Assembly: GCA_038532735.1 (NCBI GenBank)
Contig: JBCBAC010000001.1
Span: 124,001-188,000, forward strand
Origin: JAHTBL01 sp038532735
Lineage (GTDB): Bacteria; Pseudomonadota; Alphaproteobacteria; Rhodobacterales; Rhodobacteraceae
Reading direction: 5' to 3'
Length of the DNA: 64,000 bases
The notes below the pieces were generated by a model. The model searched no databases. It saw only the letters and a program-made list of their open reading frames with translations, and was not told the origin of the DNA. Shown here in pieces: positions 1-8,230 of the stretch (positions within the stretch are counted from its first letter, which is position 1; each line of letters opens with the position of its first letter). A program made the translations under genes and the position numbers.

Positions 1-1
1 C

Positions 2-283
2 GAGAACAAAGCCTATGGCGGCTACCTTGCTATGGCACCCGTTCTTTATGGTGACGATGTTGTCTACGCCGACGGCTCCCCGACAGATATTGAATCTGTG
101 GCGCAAGACGTAGCGGCCTTCCTTATGTGGACAGCAGAGCCCAAGATGATGGCCCGCAAACAGACCGGCTTCATCGCCGTAATGTTCCTGACGGTTTTGT
201 CTGTGCTGCTCTACTTGACCAACAAGCGCCTCTGGGCCCCGGTCAAGGCACGTGCCAAGAAGCAAAATCAACCGGCAGAGTAA
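2..283 (+). CDS. petC: cytochrome c1 of the bc1 complex, C-terminal end only
   Basis: The gene enters the window already open; the visible frame starts at base 2 and ends with TAA. The visible part holds the end of the haem domain (YLAMAPVL, then DGSPTDIESVAQDV) and the segment with MARKQTGF. One membrane helix (about FIAVMFLTVLSVLLYL) and a basic tail close it. This is the standard end of alphaproteobacterial cytochrome c1, which passes electrons from the Rieske protein to soluble or membrane cytochrome c and is anchored by this one helix. The haem-binding CxxCH lies outside the window. A strong hairpin terminator follows, so petC is probably the last gene of petABC. Confidence 0.93.
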   Translation, partial: ENKAYGGYLAMAPVLYGDDVVYADGSPTDIESVAQDVAAFLMWTAEPKMMARKQTGFIAVMFLTVLSVLLYLTNKRLWAPVKARAKKQNQPAE

Positions 284-303
284 TCGGTTCATCATAAAAA
301 TCG

Positions 304-332
304 AAAAGGGCGCCCATCGTGGCGCCCTTTTT
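304..332 (+). terminator. intrinsic terminator after petC, probably bidirectional
   Basis: A perfect 7-bp stem, GGGCGCC (308-314) and GGCGCCC (321-327), encloses a 6-nt loop. It is flanked by AAAA on one side and TTTTT on the other, so it can stop transcripts from petC and from the convergent thi operon. Confidence 0.85.
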
Positions 333-1024
333 CACGTCCCCAGATAAGCACGCATCGCCTCTGGTGGATCGTTCAAAAACGTCTCCATCGCGACCGGCGC
401 TTCAACGCGGCCATCGGCGACCAAGACGCAGTGATCCGCAATCAGGCGCGCGTCCTCAGGATCATGGGTAATCATCAACAATGTCGCCCCCGTCTCTGCC
501 ACCAGATCGCGCACCAGCCCCAGCATCTCCACGCGCATGGCAGGTCCCAGCGCGGCAAAGGGCTCATCCAGCAGCACAAGCGGCTTGTCCCGCAGCAGCA
601 TCCTAGCCACAGCCACGCGGCTTTGTTGGCCACCAGAAAGAGCCGCTGGCTTGCGGTCTTCCAGACCAGCAAGCCCGACGCGCTGCAACGCCTCCATCAC
701 ACGCGCTCGGTCGGCATCCGACAGACGCAACTTGGGCGAAATCCCCAAGCCAACATTCTGAAACGCAGTCAGATGCGGAAAGAGGTTGTTGTCCTGAAAA
801 ACCATGCTCACAGGCCGGGCGGCCGGGGGCAGACCGCCGATATCCTGCCCGTCCCACAGCACGCGCCCACTCGCATCCTGAAAGCCCGCAATCACGTTCA
901 GCAGGGTCGATTTCCCAGCACCTGACGGCCCCATCACCGCAACTCGCGCGCCCTTCGCAATCTCAAACGTGCCGTCCATCGTGAAATCACCCAGATCGAC
1001 ATGCATCGCCTCAACCGTCAACAT
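332..1024 (-). CDS. thiQ: thiamine ABC transporter ATP-binding subunit ThiQ
   Basis: The 230-residue ABC ATPase has Walker A GPSGAGKST at residues 32-40, signature LSGGQ at 129-133 and Walker B LVLLDEP at 149-155, followed by the switch histidine in ITHDPEDA. The length fits ThiQ, a short ABC subunit without an extra C-terminal regulatory domain. It powers import of thiamine and its phosphates through ThiP with the periplasmic carrier ThiB. It overlaps thiP by 14 nt and is the last gene of thiBPQ. The whole operon lies behind a TPP riboswitch, which supports thiamine as substrate over iron or another solute. Confidence 0.92.
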   Translation of the reverse strand: MLTVEAMHVDLGDFTMDGTFEIAKGARVAVMGPSGAGKSTLLNVIAGFQDASGRVLWDGQDIGGLPPAARPVSMVFQDNNLFPHLTAFQNVGLGISPKLRLSDADRARVMEALQRVGLAGLEDRKPAALSGGQQSRVAVARMLLRDKPLVLLDEPFAALGPAMRVEMLGLVRDLVAETGATLLMITHDPEDARLIADHCVLVADGRVEAPVAMETFLNDPPEAMRAYLGT

Positions 1025-2576
1025 TCACGCGCCCTCCCCGGTCGCAAATCCAGAACGCAGCCAGGCTGAGCGTAACCAGCATCAGCGCGGCGGCCGCTGC
1101 CTGCTCCAACCGATACGCCCCCATCAAGCGGAATAAGGCCAGCGGCAATGTCTCCACCTCCGGATTACTGAAAAGCGCTATCACGCCCAGATCACCCATC
1201 GACAGCGCCGCCGCAAGGCCCGCCCCAAAGCCCAAAGGCCGACGCAAGCGCGACAAAGCCACCCAGCGCAGCCACGCAAGACCGCTGATGCCCAGCGACG
1301 CACTCAGCCGCCCATAGCCCGCCTGCAAGTCCCGCACGGCAGGCACCAGCGCGCGCAATGCAAACGGCAAGGCCATCGCCGCGTTCACGACGGCTGTGAC
1401 GGGCAAGCTCAACGCCGTTGGGTCGGCAAACGGAAAGATCATCACGAACAGCCCCGTTCCCATCACCAAAGGCGACGCAGCAATCGTCAGGAACCCGATC
1501 CCTTCGACCAAAGCGCCAGCCCCCGCCGACAACCGGCTCACCGCCAGCGCCATCGACAAGGCCAACGCCATGCACAAAAGCGTTGAGACCACGGTCACCC
1601 AGATCGAGTTCCACGCGGCCTCCAGCACCGATCCCGGCAGGCTGAACACGCCGCCAATCCCTTCGATCACGATCATGCTCAGCGGCCCCAGCAGGAAAAG
1701 CGCAGCCAACGCGATGCAAGCCGCATCAAGCAGACGCAGCCCGATCCCGTCCGCCTCCCAACGCCGCACCACGCGGTCCAACCCGACCCCGCTCGTCGAC
1801 GGCAGCCGGACCTTGAACACCAAAGCCCCCGCGACAACGCAGATCATCACCTGCACCAGCCCCAGCAAGGCCGCTTTCGACAGATCAAAGTCAAACCGAA
1901 ACGCCTGATAGATCGCCAGTTCCACCGTGGTGGCCTGCGGCCCACCGCCCAGCGCCAGCGCGACGGCAAAACTGGTCGTGCAAATCAGAAAGATCACAAG
2001 GAAAACGCCCGGCACCACATCGCGCAGCATCGGGCGTTCCAACACCCGGGCCACATCACTGGCGGAGAACCCAAGCGAGGCCGCAAGCCGAAACCGTTCT
2101 CCGGGGATTTGGAGCCAGCCTTGCAGGATCAGACGCGTCGCAAACGGCAAGTTGAAGAACACATGCGCCAACAGGATGCCGTGGACGCCGTAGATCGAAA
2201 CAGGCTCTAACCCGGCCCAACTCAACACGTCCGAGACGATGCCCGTCCGCCCGAACACAGCCAGCAGGCCCAGGATCGCCACGATTGTCGGCAAGATAAA
2301 CGGCGCACCCAGAACCGTGATCAGCGCACTGCGCCCCCAGAACTGCCGCCGCGCCAAAGCGCGCGCCACCGGGATCGCCAATACAACGGAAATCGTCGCC
2401 GACGCCGCCGCCTGCCACACTGTGAACCACACATAGCCCCAGTCACGCAGACCCAACGCGCCGAACCCATCAGCCCGCCAGACAACCGCGCCCAGCGTGC
2501 CAAGGGTCAGCGCCAGAACCAGAGCGGCCGAAACCGCTCCGGCCCAGATGCTTAGCGTCCCAGTGCGGACAGCCAT
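1011..2576 (-). CDS. thiP: thiamine ABC transporter permease ThiP
   Basis: The 521-residue protein is strongly hydrophobic, with about twelve predicted membrane helices in two homologous halves. Each half carries a binding-protein-dependent transport permease (EAA-type) segment near LAASLGFSASDVARVLERP and LSASLGISGLAWLRWVALSR. Fused-dimer permeases of this size are typical of ThiP and of the iron transporter FbpB. The adjoining ThiB-type binding protein and the upstream TPP riboswitch decide for thiamine. It overlaps thiB by 25 nt at its start and thiQ by 14 nt at its end, so translation is probably coupled. Confidence 0.92.
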   Translation of the reverse strand: MAVRTGTLSIWAGAVSAALVLALTLGTLGAVVWRADGFGALGLRDWGYVWFTVWQAAASATISVVLAIPVARALARRQFWGRSALITVLGAPFILPTIVAILGLLAVFGRTGIVSDVLSWAGLEPVSIYGVHGILLAHVFFNLPFATRLILQGWLQIPGERFRLAASLGFSASDVARVLERPMLRDVVPGVFLVIFLICTTSFAVALALGGGPQATTVELAIYQAFRFDFDLSKAALLGLVQVMICVVAGALVFKVRLPSTSGVGLDRVVRRWEADGIGLRLLDAACIALAALFLLGPLSMIVIEGIGGVFSLPGSVLEAAWNSIWVTVVSTLLCMALALSMALAVSRLSAGAGALVEGIGFLTIAASPLVMGTGLFVMIFPFADPTALSLPVTAVVNAAMALPFALRALVPAVRDLQAGYGRLSASLGISGLAWLRWVALSRLRRPLGFGAGLAAALSMGDLGVIALFSNPEVETLPLALFRLMGAYRLEQAAAAALMLVTLSLAAFWICDRGGRVNVDG

Positions 2577-3535
2577 TCTTCAACCGCCGGATCGCGCAAG
2601 GCTGCGGCTTCTTCCTCGGAATAGAGCAGCGCTTTGGGCGGTGTCGGCAGGTTTTGGAACGTCTCTGGCAGCTTTTCGAAATCCAGCTTTGCCGGATAGC
2701 TCCAATTGCCTTCCGGAATGATCGTCTGGAACGCATCCGTCAGAATGAACGACATGAACTGGTCCGTCAGCTCCGGCTGATCCGTGCTGGCGATCTTTCC
2801 GATCAACTCAGCAGTCATGTAATGACCTTCCTCGAAGATCGCGGCAGATTTCGTCAGATCGTCCTCTGCCATGATGTGGTAGGCGGGCGACGTCGTGTAG
2901 GAAAACACCATATCCGCCTCACCATCCGTGAACATCCCGTAGGCCTCCGACCAGCCCGCCGTCACGGTCAAAATCTTCGGCGCCAGTTTCTCCCACGCCA
3001 TTTCTGCGTCATCGCCAAAGACTGACTTCACCCACAACAACAGCGCCAGTCCGGAAAAGGACGAACGCGGGTCCTGAATGACGATCTTCCAATCCTCGTC
3101 CGAGTTCACCAGCGCATCGAAACTGCTGGGCGGGTTGGTGATCTTGGTGTTGTCATAGACAAATCCCGAATAGCCCCAGTTGAACGGCATAAAAATCTCG
3201 TCCGTCCATTCGATCGGCATCGTCAGCGCGCTGGTGTCCTGCCCATGCGGAGCAAACAAACCAGTTTCACGCGCCTGCTTGGTCACATCTGTGTTCAACC
3301 CGATCACCACATCCGCTTTGATCCGCGCGCCTTCCAGCATGATCCGCGGCATCAGATCGCCCGTGACAAACTGCAGATCGCAGGCACATTCCGCCTCAAA
3401 CGCGGCTTCAATCGCAGGGCCCGGGCCCCATTCAGAGCCGAAATAATCCGGCGCGTAGACAGTGAGAACAGGGGTCTCAGCCAGCGCGCTCGTGGCGCTC
3501 AGCATAAGTCCCGCGGCAAGTGTGAGATGGTTCAT
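2552..3535 (-). CDS. thiB: periplasmic thiamine-binding protein ThiB
   Basis: This is a periplasmic solute-binding protein of about 327 residues with a clear signal peptide (MNHLTLAAGLMLSATSALA, cleavage before ETPVLTVY). It resembles the ThiB/extracellular family 1 group, which binds thiamine, thiamine phosphate and TPP. The start at 3535 is chosen over an ATG at 3547 because GGAGGA lies 5-6 nt upstream of 3535 and the signal peptide starts there. Conserved-looking features include the FNWGYSGFVYDN segment and QDPRSSFSGLALLLW. It is the first gene of thiBPQ and its ribosome-binding site is within reach of the riboswitch's expression platform. Confidence 0.92.
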   Translation of the reverse strand: MNHLTLAAGLMLSATSALAETPVLTVYAPDYFGSEWGPGPAIEAAFEAECACDLQFVTGDLMPRIMLEGARIKADVVIGLNTDVTKQARETGLFAPHGQDTSALTMPIEWTDEIFMPFNWGYSGFVYDNTKITNPPSSFDALVNSDEDWKIVIQDPRSSFSGLALLLWVKSVFGDDAEMAWEKLAPKILTVTAGWSEAYGMFTDGEADMVFSYTTSPAYHIMAEDDLTKSAAIFEEGHYMTAELIGKIASTDQPELTDQFMSFILTDAFQTIIPEGNWSYPAKLDFEKLPETFQNLPTPPKALLYSEEEAAALRDPAVEEWLSALGR

Positions 3536-3539
3536 ATCA

Positions 3540-3575
3540 TCCTCCATATGCGCCGGACGGGGTCAGGGTGGAGGA
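3540..3575 (-). promoter_or_regulatory. predicted SD-sequestering stem of the thiB riboswitch
   Basis: On the minus strand TCCTCCA (3575-3569) is fully complementary to TGGAGGA (3546-3540), which contains the thiB Shine-Dalgarno sequence. Pairing would hide the ribosome site. The competing GGAGGG at the end of the aptamer (about 3595-3590) can pair with the same CCTCCT. This arrangement fits a translational OFF switch; it is a paper-folding prediction. Confidence 0.55.
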
Positions 3576-3587
3576 GATCCAATCACC

Positions 3588-3664
3588 TTCCCTCCGCCGG
3601 TCTTAACCGGTTCAGGTTCAACGGGTCCGCAGAATTGCATCTCAGCCACAAAGGCCCCCCGAGG
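3588..3664 (-). promoter_or_regulatory. TPP riboswitch (THI element)
   Basis: Read on the minus strand, the segment has the conserved GGGGGGCC...GGCTGAGAT block. It then has GGACCCGTTGAACCTGAACCGG and TTAAGACCGGCGGAGGGA, the hallmark CUGAGA and ACCUGA...GGAGGGA cores of thiamine pyrophosphate aptamers. It sits about 55-130 nt upstream of thiB, the usual place. TPP binding is expected to lower thiBPQ expression. Confidence 0.95.
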
Positions 3665-3745
3665 TAGCGCAGACGGTAGGGCGCGGTCAAAACTTGTGCA
3701 AGCCGATTTCCCCCGCTAGACCGATCCGGCAAAGGAGCGCGGCAC

Positions 3746-4846
3746 ATGAGCATGAACAGTTTCGGCCACCTGTTTCGGGTCACCACATGGGGCGAAAGCC
3801 ACGGGCCAGCCTTGGGCGCAACCGTCGATGGCTGCCCGCCCGGTGTGCCGATCTCCGAAGAGATGATCCAGCACTGGCTCGACAAGCGCAAACCGGGTCA
3901 GAACAAGTTCACGACCCAGCGGAGAGAGCCCGACGCGGTCAAAATCCTCTCCGGCGTCTTTGAGGGCCAAACAACCGGAACGCCCGTGCAACTGATGATC
4001 GAGAACACCGATCAACGCTCCAAAGATTACGGCGATATCGCCGAGAAGTTCCGCCCGGGCCATGCCGATATCACCTATTGGCAGAAATACGGCATCCGCG
4101 ATTATCGCGGCGGGGGTCGGTCCTCTGCCCGTGAAACCGCCGCGCGTGTCGCCGCCGCGGGGCTGGCCCGCGAAGCGATCAAGATGCTCGCCCCCGATCT
4201 TCAGATCACCGGCTACATGACCCAGATGGGGCCACATGCCATCGACCGTGATCGCTTCGATTGGGATCAGATCAGCGAGAACCCATTCTGGACCCCTGAC
4301 GCCGAAGCCGCCACCGAATGGGCGGATTACCTCGACGGTCTGCGCAAATCCGGCTCCAGCGTCGGCGCAATCATCGAAGTAACGGCGCGCGGCGTTCCTG
4401 CAGGCCTTGGTGCGCCGATTTACGCCAAGTTAGACACTGATTTGGCCGCTGCGATGATGTCGATCAACGCCGTCAAAGGCGTCGAGATTGGCGAAGGCAT
4501 GAGCGCCGCGATGCTCACCGGCGAGCTGAACGCGGATGAGATCACAATGGGCCCCGATGGCCCCGAATACAGCTCCAACCACTCCGGCGGCATCCTTGGC
4601 GGCATCTCCACCGGGCAGGACGTTGTGGTGCGGTTTGCGGTGAAACCAACCTCCTCAATCCTGACGACCCGCAAGACGATCACCAAGTCCGGCGAAGACA
4701 CAGAGATTATCACCAAGGGCCGCCACGACCCCTGCGTCGGCATTCGCGCGGTCCCCGTGGGCGAGGCAATGATGGCCTGCGTGATCCTCGATCATCTGCT
4801 GCTGCACCGTGGTCAGATCGGCGCGAACCGGGGCAAAATCGGCTGA
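3746..4846 (+). CDS. aroC: chorismate synthase
   Basis: The 366-residue enzyme converts 5-enolpyruvylshikimate-3-phosphate to chorismate, the last common step to aromatic amino acids, folate and quinones, using reduced FMN. The family signatures are plain: GESHGPALGATVDG near residues 16-29, the RSSARETAARVAAAG block and the C-terminal GRHDPCVGIRAVPVGEAM block. Length is normal for bacterial AroC. The start is supported by AAAGGAG 8-9 nt upstream; a second in-frame ATG two codons later is possible. It is divergent from thiBPQ and convergent with the next gene, and is probably monocistronic. Confidence 0.96.
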   Translation: MSMNSFGHLFRVTTWGESHGPALGATVDGCPPGVPISEEMIQHWLDKRKPGQNKFTTQRREPDAVKILSGVFEGQTTGTPVQLMIENTDQRSKDYGDIAEKFRPGHADITYWQKYGIRDYRGGGRSSARETAARVAAAGLAREAIKMLAPDLQITGYMTQMGPHAIDRDRFDWDQISENPFWTPDAEAATEWADYLDGLRKSGSSVGAIIEVTARGVPAGLGAPIYAKLDTDLAAAMMSINAVKGVEIGEGMSAAMLTGELNADEITMGPDGPEYSSNHSGGILGGISTGQDVVVRFAVKPTSSILTTRKTITKSGEDTEIITKGRHDPCVGIRAVPVGEAMMACVILDHLLLHRGQIGANRGKIG

Positions 4847-4854
4847 TTTAGAGC

Positions 4855-5244
4855 CTATTCAACGGTATCCAGCAGCGCTTTCAACTCGCGCTTGTCGATG
4901 CTGGCCTCAAGCCGCTCGACAACCTCGCCACCGCGCATGATCAAAAGCGTGCCATGCCGCGTGACCCGCAACCGCTCGGCCATGCGCGACTTGCCATAAG
5001 TGTCATAATCCACCGTCACAAAGGTCAGCTTTTGCGCGTAGTTGGGGTCTTCCGACATGATCTCGTTCAGGATTTCTTCCTGACGGGCGCTCGTCGGGCT
5101 CCATTCCGTCTGGAACTTGACGAGCAGCGTCTCACCATTGTCGAACCGCTCTTTTTTGAGGCCGGGTATATACTCAATCGGCTCCGGCGCGCCCGCCTGC
5201 GCAACACCTGCCATCAAAACCAATATGCCTGCCAAGATCCGCAT
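4855..5244 (-). CDS. exported thioredoxin-fold protein lacking the CxxC site
   Basis: This protein of about 129 residues has a signal peptide (MRILAGILVLMAGVAQA) and a thioredoxin-like body (LLVKFQTEW...LTFVTVDYDTYGK...RVTRHGTLLIMRGGEVVERLEA). Where thioredoxins have WCxxC it has WSPTS, and no cysteine is visible in the mature protein. It is therefore unlikely to be a dithiol oxidoreductase and could be a binding or chaperone-like member. The start at 5244 is chosen because GGGGG precedes it by 5 nt and the signal peptide begins there. It stands alone, convergent with aroC. Its function is unknown. Confidence 0.75.
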   Translation of the reverse strand: MRILAGILVLMAGVAQAGAPEPIEYIPGLKKERFDNGETLLVKFQTEWSPTSARQEEILNEIMSEDPNYAQKLTFVTVDYDTYGKSRMAERLRVTRHGTLLIMRGGEVVERLEASIDKRELKALLDTVE

Positions 5245-5303
5245 CATGACCCCCATCAATTCGACCCTATCTCAGCATAATCTGCCCAAAACCACCGGGC
5301 TTG

Positions 5304-6179
5304 TCATGCCTCAACTTTGTGCTGTTTGGAAAGCTGCACCGCCAGAATGCCCCCCGCGATGATCGCAACACCGACAATGTCGAGCGGTCCCAGCTTTTCC
5401 CCCAACAAAAGCGCAGCAATCGCGACCCCAAAGAACGGGTTGAGGAAGTGAAACGTCGCCGCTTTCACGGCCCCGATCCAGCCCACCAGCAGGAACCACA
5501 CCACCGTCGCAGCCAACCCCGGCACGAGCGTCGTGTAAACAAAGGCCACCAAAAGCGTCCAACTCGGCGTAAAGACCGGCTCTTCCAGCGCAAAAGCTGG
5601 GATCGCCAGCACGACAGAGCCCACAAGCATCTGCAAGCCCACGATCATCAACACATTCCCGCCCGATGATGCACCCCGCACCGCCAGGGTCGCGACGGTT
5701 AACGACACGACCCCGATCCCGCACAGCAACACGCCGAACAGATCGACCCCGCCCTGCATCCGCGCGCCCATGATCAGTGCCACGCCGATCACACCAGCGA
5801 CCAATCCGGCCACGCCCAAGGGGCGCACTTTCTCGGAAAAGACCAGCCACCCGGCCAAAGCGACCAGCAAGGGCATCGTCGATGCGATAATCGCCGCCAG
5901 TGACGCCTCGACCGTCTGCATCGCGACGAAATTCAGACCCAAATACAGGGCATTCTGGCAAATCCCGAACAGGATCGTCGCGCGCCACTGTGCGGGCGTC
6001 AGCCGCCAGCTTTGTCCTAACGCCCGCGCGATCAGAACCGCCAGCAGACCCGAGATAAGGAACCTAAGCGACAACGCCATCAAAGGCGGAGCACTGGCCA
6101 CGATGATCCGCGCTGAGGTGAACGCCGATGACCACATCAGGGCAAAGGCCAGCCCCATGAATATCGCGCGCAGATCCAT
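5304..6179 (-). CDS. EamA/DMT-family membrane exporter
   Basis: The inner-membrane protein of about 291 residues has ten predicted helices in two EamA repeats, for example ALMWSSAFTSARIIVA in repeat 1 and LVAFVYTTLVPGLAATVVWF in repeat 2. The drug/metabolite transporter family exports amino acids, sugars or metabolites, and substrates cannot be read from the sequence. The start at 6179 follows GGAG with 5-nt spacing; an adjacent ATG at 6182 is possible. It lies downstream of the HU gene but is separated from it by a terminator hairpin, so it is probably its own unit. Confidence 0.85.
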   Translation of the reverse strand: MDLRAIFMGLAFALMWSSAFTSARIIVASAPPLMALSLRFLISGLLAVLIARALGQSWRLTPAQWRATILFGICQNALYLGLNFVAMQTVEASLAAIIASTMPLLVALAGWLVFSEKVRPLGVAGLVAGVIGVALIMGARMQGGVDLFGVLLCGIGVVSLTVATLAVRGASSGGNVLMIVGLQMLVGSVVLAIPAFALEEPVFTPSWTLLVAFVYTTLVPGLAATVVWFLLVGWIGAVKAATFHFLNPFFGVAIAALLLGEKLGPLDIVGVAIIAGGILAVQLSKQHKVEA

Positions 6180-6192
6180 CATCTCTCCAAAC

Positions 6193-6217
6193 AAAAAGGG
6201 CCGCCAAAGCGACCCTT
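6193..6217 (-). terminator. intrinsic terminator after the HU gene
   Basis: On the minus strand AAGGGTCGC (6217-6209) pairs with GCGGCCCTT (6204-6196), with one U-G wobble and a 4-nt loop, followed by a run of U (6197-6193). It ends HU transcripts just before the EamA start. Confidence 0.8.
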
Positions 6218-6243
6218 CCGTTAACCTTGATCAAACGTCAAGA

Positions 6244-6531
6244 TCAGCCGTTCACGCTGTCTTTCAACGCCTTGGCGATCGTCATTTTGACAACCTTGTC
6301 GGCCTCTTTCTTGATCTGCTCGCCCGTGGCGGGGTTGCGAACCATACGCTCGGGACGCTCGCGGCAATAGATCTTGCCGACGCCCGGAAGCGTCACAGCA
6401 CCACCGCCGGAAACCTCACGGGTGATGAGACCCGTAATCGCTTCCAGAGCGGCATTCGCTGCTTTTTTGTCGGTGCCCATGTCTTCTGCCAGTGCAGCCA
6501 CAAGCTGGGTCTTTGTCATCGGTTTAGCCAT
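6244..6531 (-). CDS. HU-family DNA-binding protein
   Basis: This 95-residue nucleoid protein has the HU/IHF fold: two N-terminal helices (MTKTQLVAALAEDM, KKAANAALEAITGLI), then GAVTLPGVGKIYCRERPERMVRNPATGEQI, which is the beta-arm with the invariant RNPATG tip. The C-terminal helix ends in VVKMTIAKALKDSVNG. HU bends and compacts DNA as a dimer. The start at 6531 is chosen because GAGGAG lies 7 nt upstream; a GTG at 6546 would run through that site. A TATAAA-like element stands about 25-30 nt upstream. Whether it is HupB or an IHF-like paralogue cannot be settled here. Confidence 0.93.
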   Translation of the reverse strand: MAKPMTKTQLVAALAEDMGTDKKAANAALEAITGLITREVSGGGAVTLPGVGKIYCRERPERMVRNPATGEQIKKEADKVVKMTIAKALKDSVNG

Positions 6532-6661
6532 CGTATGTCTCCTCACGATTGCCCATTTTATAGGGCGTTATCGGGGTCACTAAACCGTATCTTGGGGGGG
6601 CACACAACGATTAGGTGCGCATTTCCTCATAAAATAGCGCATTTTGTGCGTTTTTGACGGG

Positions 6662-8137
6662 TCAGAGGAAGGCCGTTTCCTCAAAACTGCGCAATTTCCG
6701 CGAATGGATGCGCTCAAGCGGCATTTCCCGCAGGTGTTCCATCGCCCGGATTCCGATCATCAGATGCCTTGAAACCTGCGTTTTATAGAAGTCTGACGCC
6801 ATGCCCGGCAGCTTCAACTCCCCATGGAGCGGCTTGTCCGAAACACACAGCAGCGTCCCATAGGGCACGCGAAACCGGAACCCGTTCGCCGCAATGGTGG
6901 CGCTCTCCATGTCCAGTGCGACGGCCCGGCTTTGCGACAGCCGATGAACGGGGCCGGACTGGTCGCGCAGCTCCCAATTACGGTTATCAATTGTCGCCAC
7001 CGTGCCCGTCCGCATGATGCGCTTCAGCTCAAACCCTTCCAGCTGGGTGACCTGCGCCACTGCCTGCTCCAACGCGATCTGAATCTCCGCCAGCGCCGGG
7101 ATCGGCACCCAGACGGGCAGGTCATCATCCAGCACGTGATCTTCGCGCAGGTAAGCATGCGCCAGTACGAAATCCCCAAGGCTCTGAGAGTTCCGCAACC
7201 CCGCACAATGGCCCACCATCAGCCACGCATGGGGCCGCAGCACCGCGATATGATCCGTCGCCGTTTTCGCGTTCGACGGGCCAACGCCGATATTGACCAA
7301 AGTGATCCCGCCCTGACCTTCCCGCTTCAAGTGATAGGTCGGCATCTGAGGCAGCTTCGCCGGCACCGCCATCTCGCCCGCGCCATCGGTAATCTCGACA
7401 TTGCCAGGGCCAACAAATCCAGTGTAGCCACTGTCGGGGTCATCCAGCATTTGTCGGGCGAACGCCTCGAACTCTTCGACATAGAACTGGTAGTTCGTGA
7501 AGAGAACATGGTTCTGAAAATGCTCCGCCGCAGTCGCCGTGTAATGCGCGAGGCGGGCCAGCGAGTAATCAATCCGCTGCGCCGTAAACGCGGCCAGAGG
7601 GTGCGCGCCATCCTCATAGCGAAAATCCGTGCCGTTCACGATGTCATCGTTTGTTGTGCTCAGATCCGGCACGTCGAAGACATCGCGCATCGTGAAGTTC
7701 AGCACACCATCCTGCGGCACGTTCAGCGCGGCATCGCCCGCAACAGCGAAATGGATCGGGATCGGTGTCGTTGACGGCCCGATCAGCACGGCCACGCTAT
7801 GATTGTGCAGCAACAGCCCGATCTGCTGTTTGAGGTAGTTCTCAAACAAGTCCGGCCGGGTGATGGTCGTCGCATATTCCCCCGGCTGTGCCACATGGCC
7901 AAAGGACAAGCGGCTGTCGACCTGCGCAAATGTCGTCGTTGAGATACGGATCTCGGGATAAAAAGCGCGAATCCGTCCGTCCGGCGTTTTGCCTTCCAGC
8001 GCACGCGCGAACTCCCCCTGCAAGAAGGCCGTTGCCTCTGAATAAAGCGCGATCAGCTTGTCGACGGCGGCGGCGGCATCGGTGAAAGCGGAATGCTCTT
8101 GATGCGGTGGTGTTCGGATGGTGATTGCTGGTGTCAC
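6662..8137 (-). CDS. amn: AMP nucleosidase
   Basis: This 491-residue enzyme hydrolyses AMP to adenine and ribose-5-phosphate. It has the N-terminal Amn domain (DKLIALYSEATAFLQGEF, FAQVDSRLSFGHVAQPG) and a C-terminal purine-phosphorylase-like domain with VNIGVGPSNAKTATDHIAVLRP, MVGHCAGLR, LDMESATIAANGFRF and CVSDKPLHGELKLPG. Length matches the family (about 480-490). The start is a GTG at 8137 with GGGAG 6-7 nt upstream; an in-frame ATG at 8260 would overlap the divergent SDR gene and adds 41 unsupported residues. The gene appears monocistronic. Confidence 0.92.
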   Translation of the reverse strand: MTPAITIRTPPHQEHSAFTDAAAAVDKLIALYSEATAFLQGEFARALEGKTPDGRIRAFYPEIRISTTTFAQVDSRLSFGHVAQPGEYATTITRPDLFENYLKQQIGLLLHNHSVAVLIGPSTTPIPIHFAVAGDAALNVPQDGVLNFTMRDVFDVPDLSTTNDDIVNGTDFRYEDGAHPLAAFTAQRIDYSLARLAHYTATAAEHFQNHVLFTNYQFYVEEFEAFARQMLDDPDSGYTGFVGPGNVEITDGAGEMAVPAKLPQMPTYHLKREGQGGITLVNIGVGPSNAKTATDHIAVLRPHAWLMVGHCAGLRNSQSLGDFVLAHAYLREDHVLDDDLPVWVPIPALAEIQIALEQAVAQVTQLEGFELKRIMRTGTVATIDNRNWELRDQSGPVHRLSQSRAVALDMESATIAANGFRFRVPYGTLLCVSDKPLHGELKLPGMASDFYKTQVSRHLMIGIRAMEHLREMPLERIHSRKLRSFEETAFL

Positions 8138-8230
8138 GGAACGCTCCCTTTCGCGCAAACTGCACGCAACCGCGCGTCCCTTCAAGCGAATTGCTTGCGC
8201 ATTTTCGCGCCAATCGGCATCACTTGGCGC

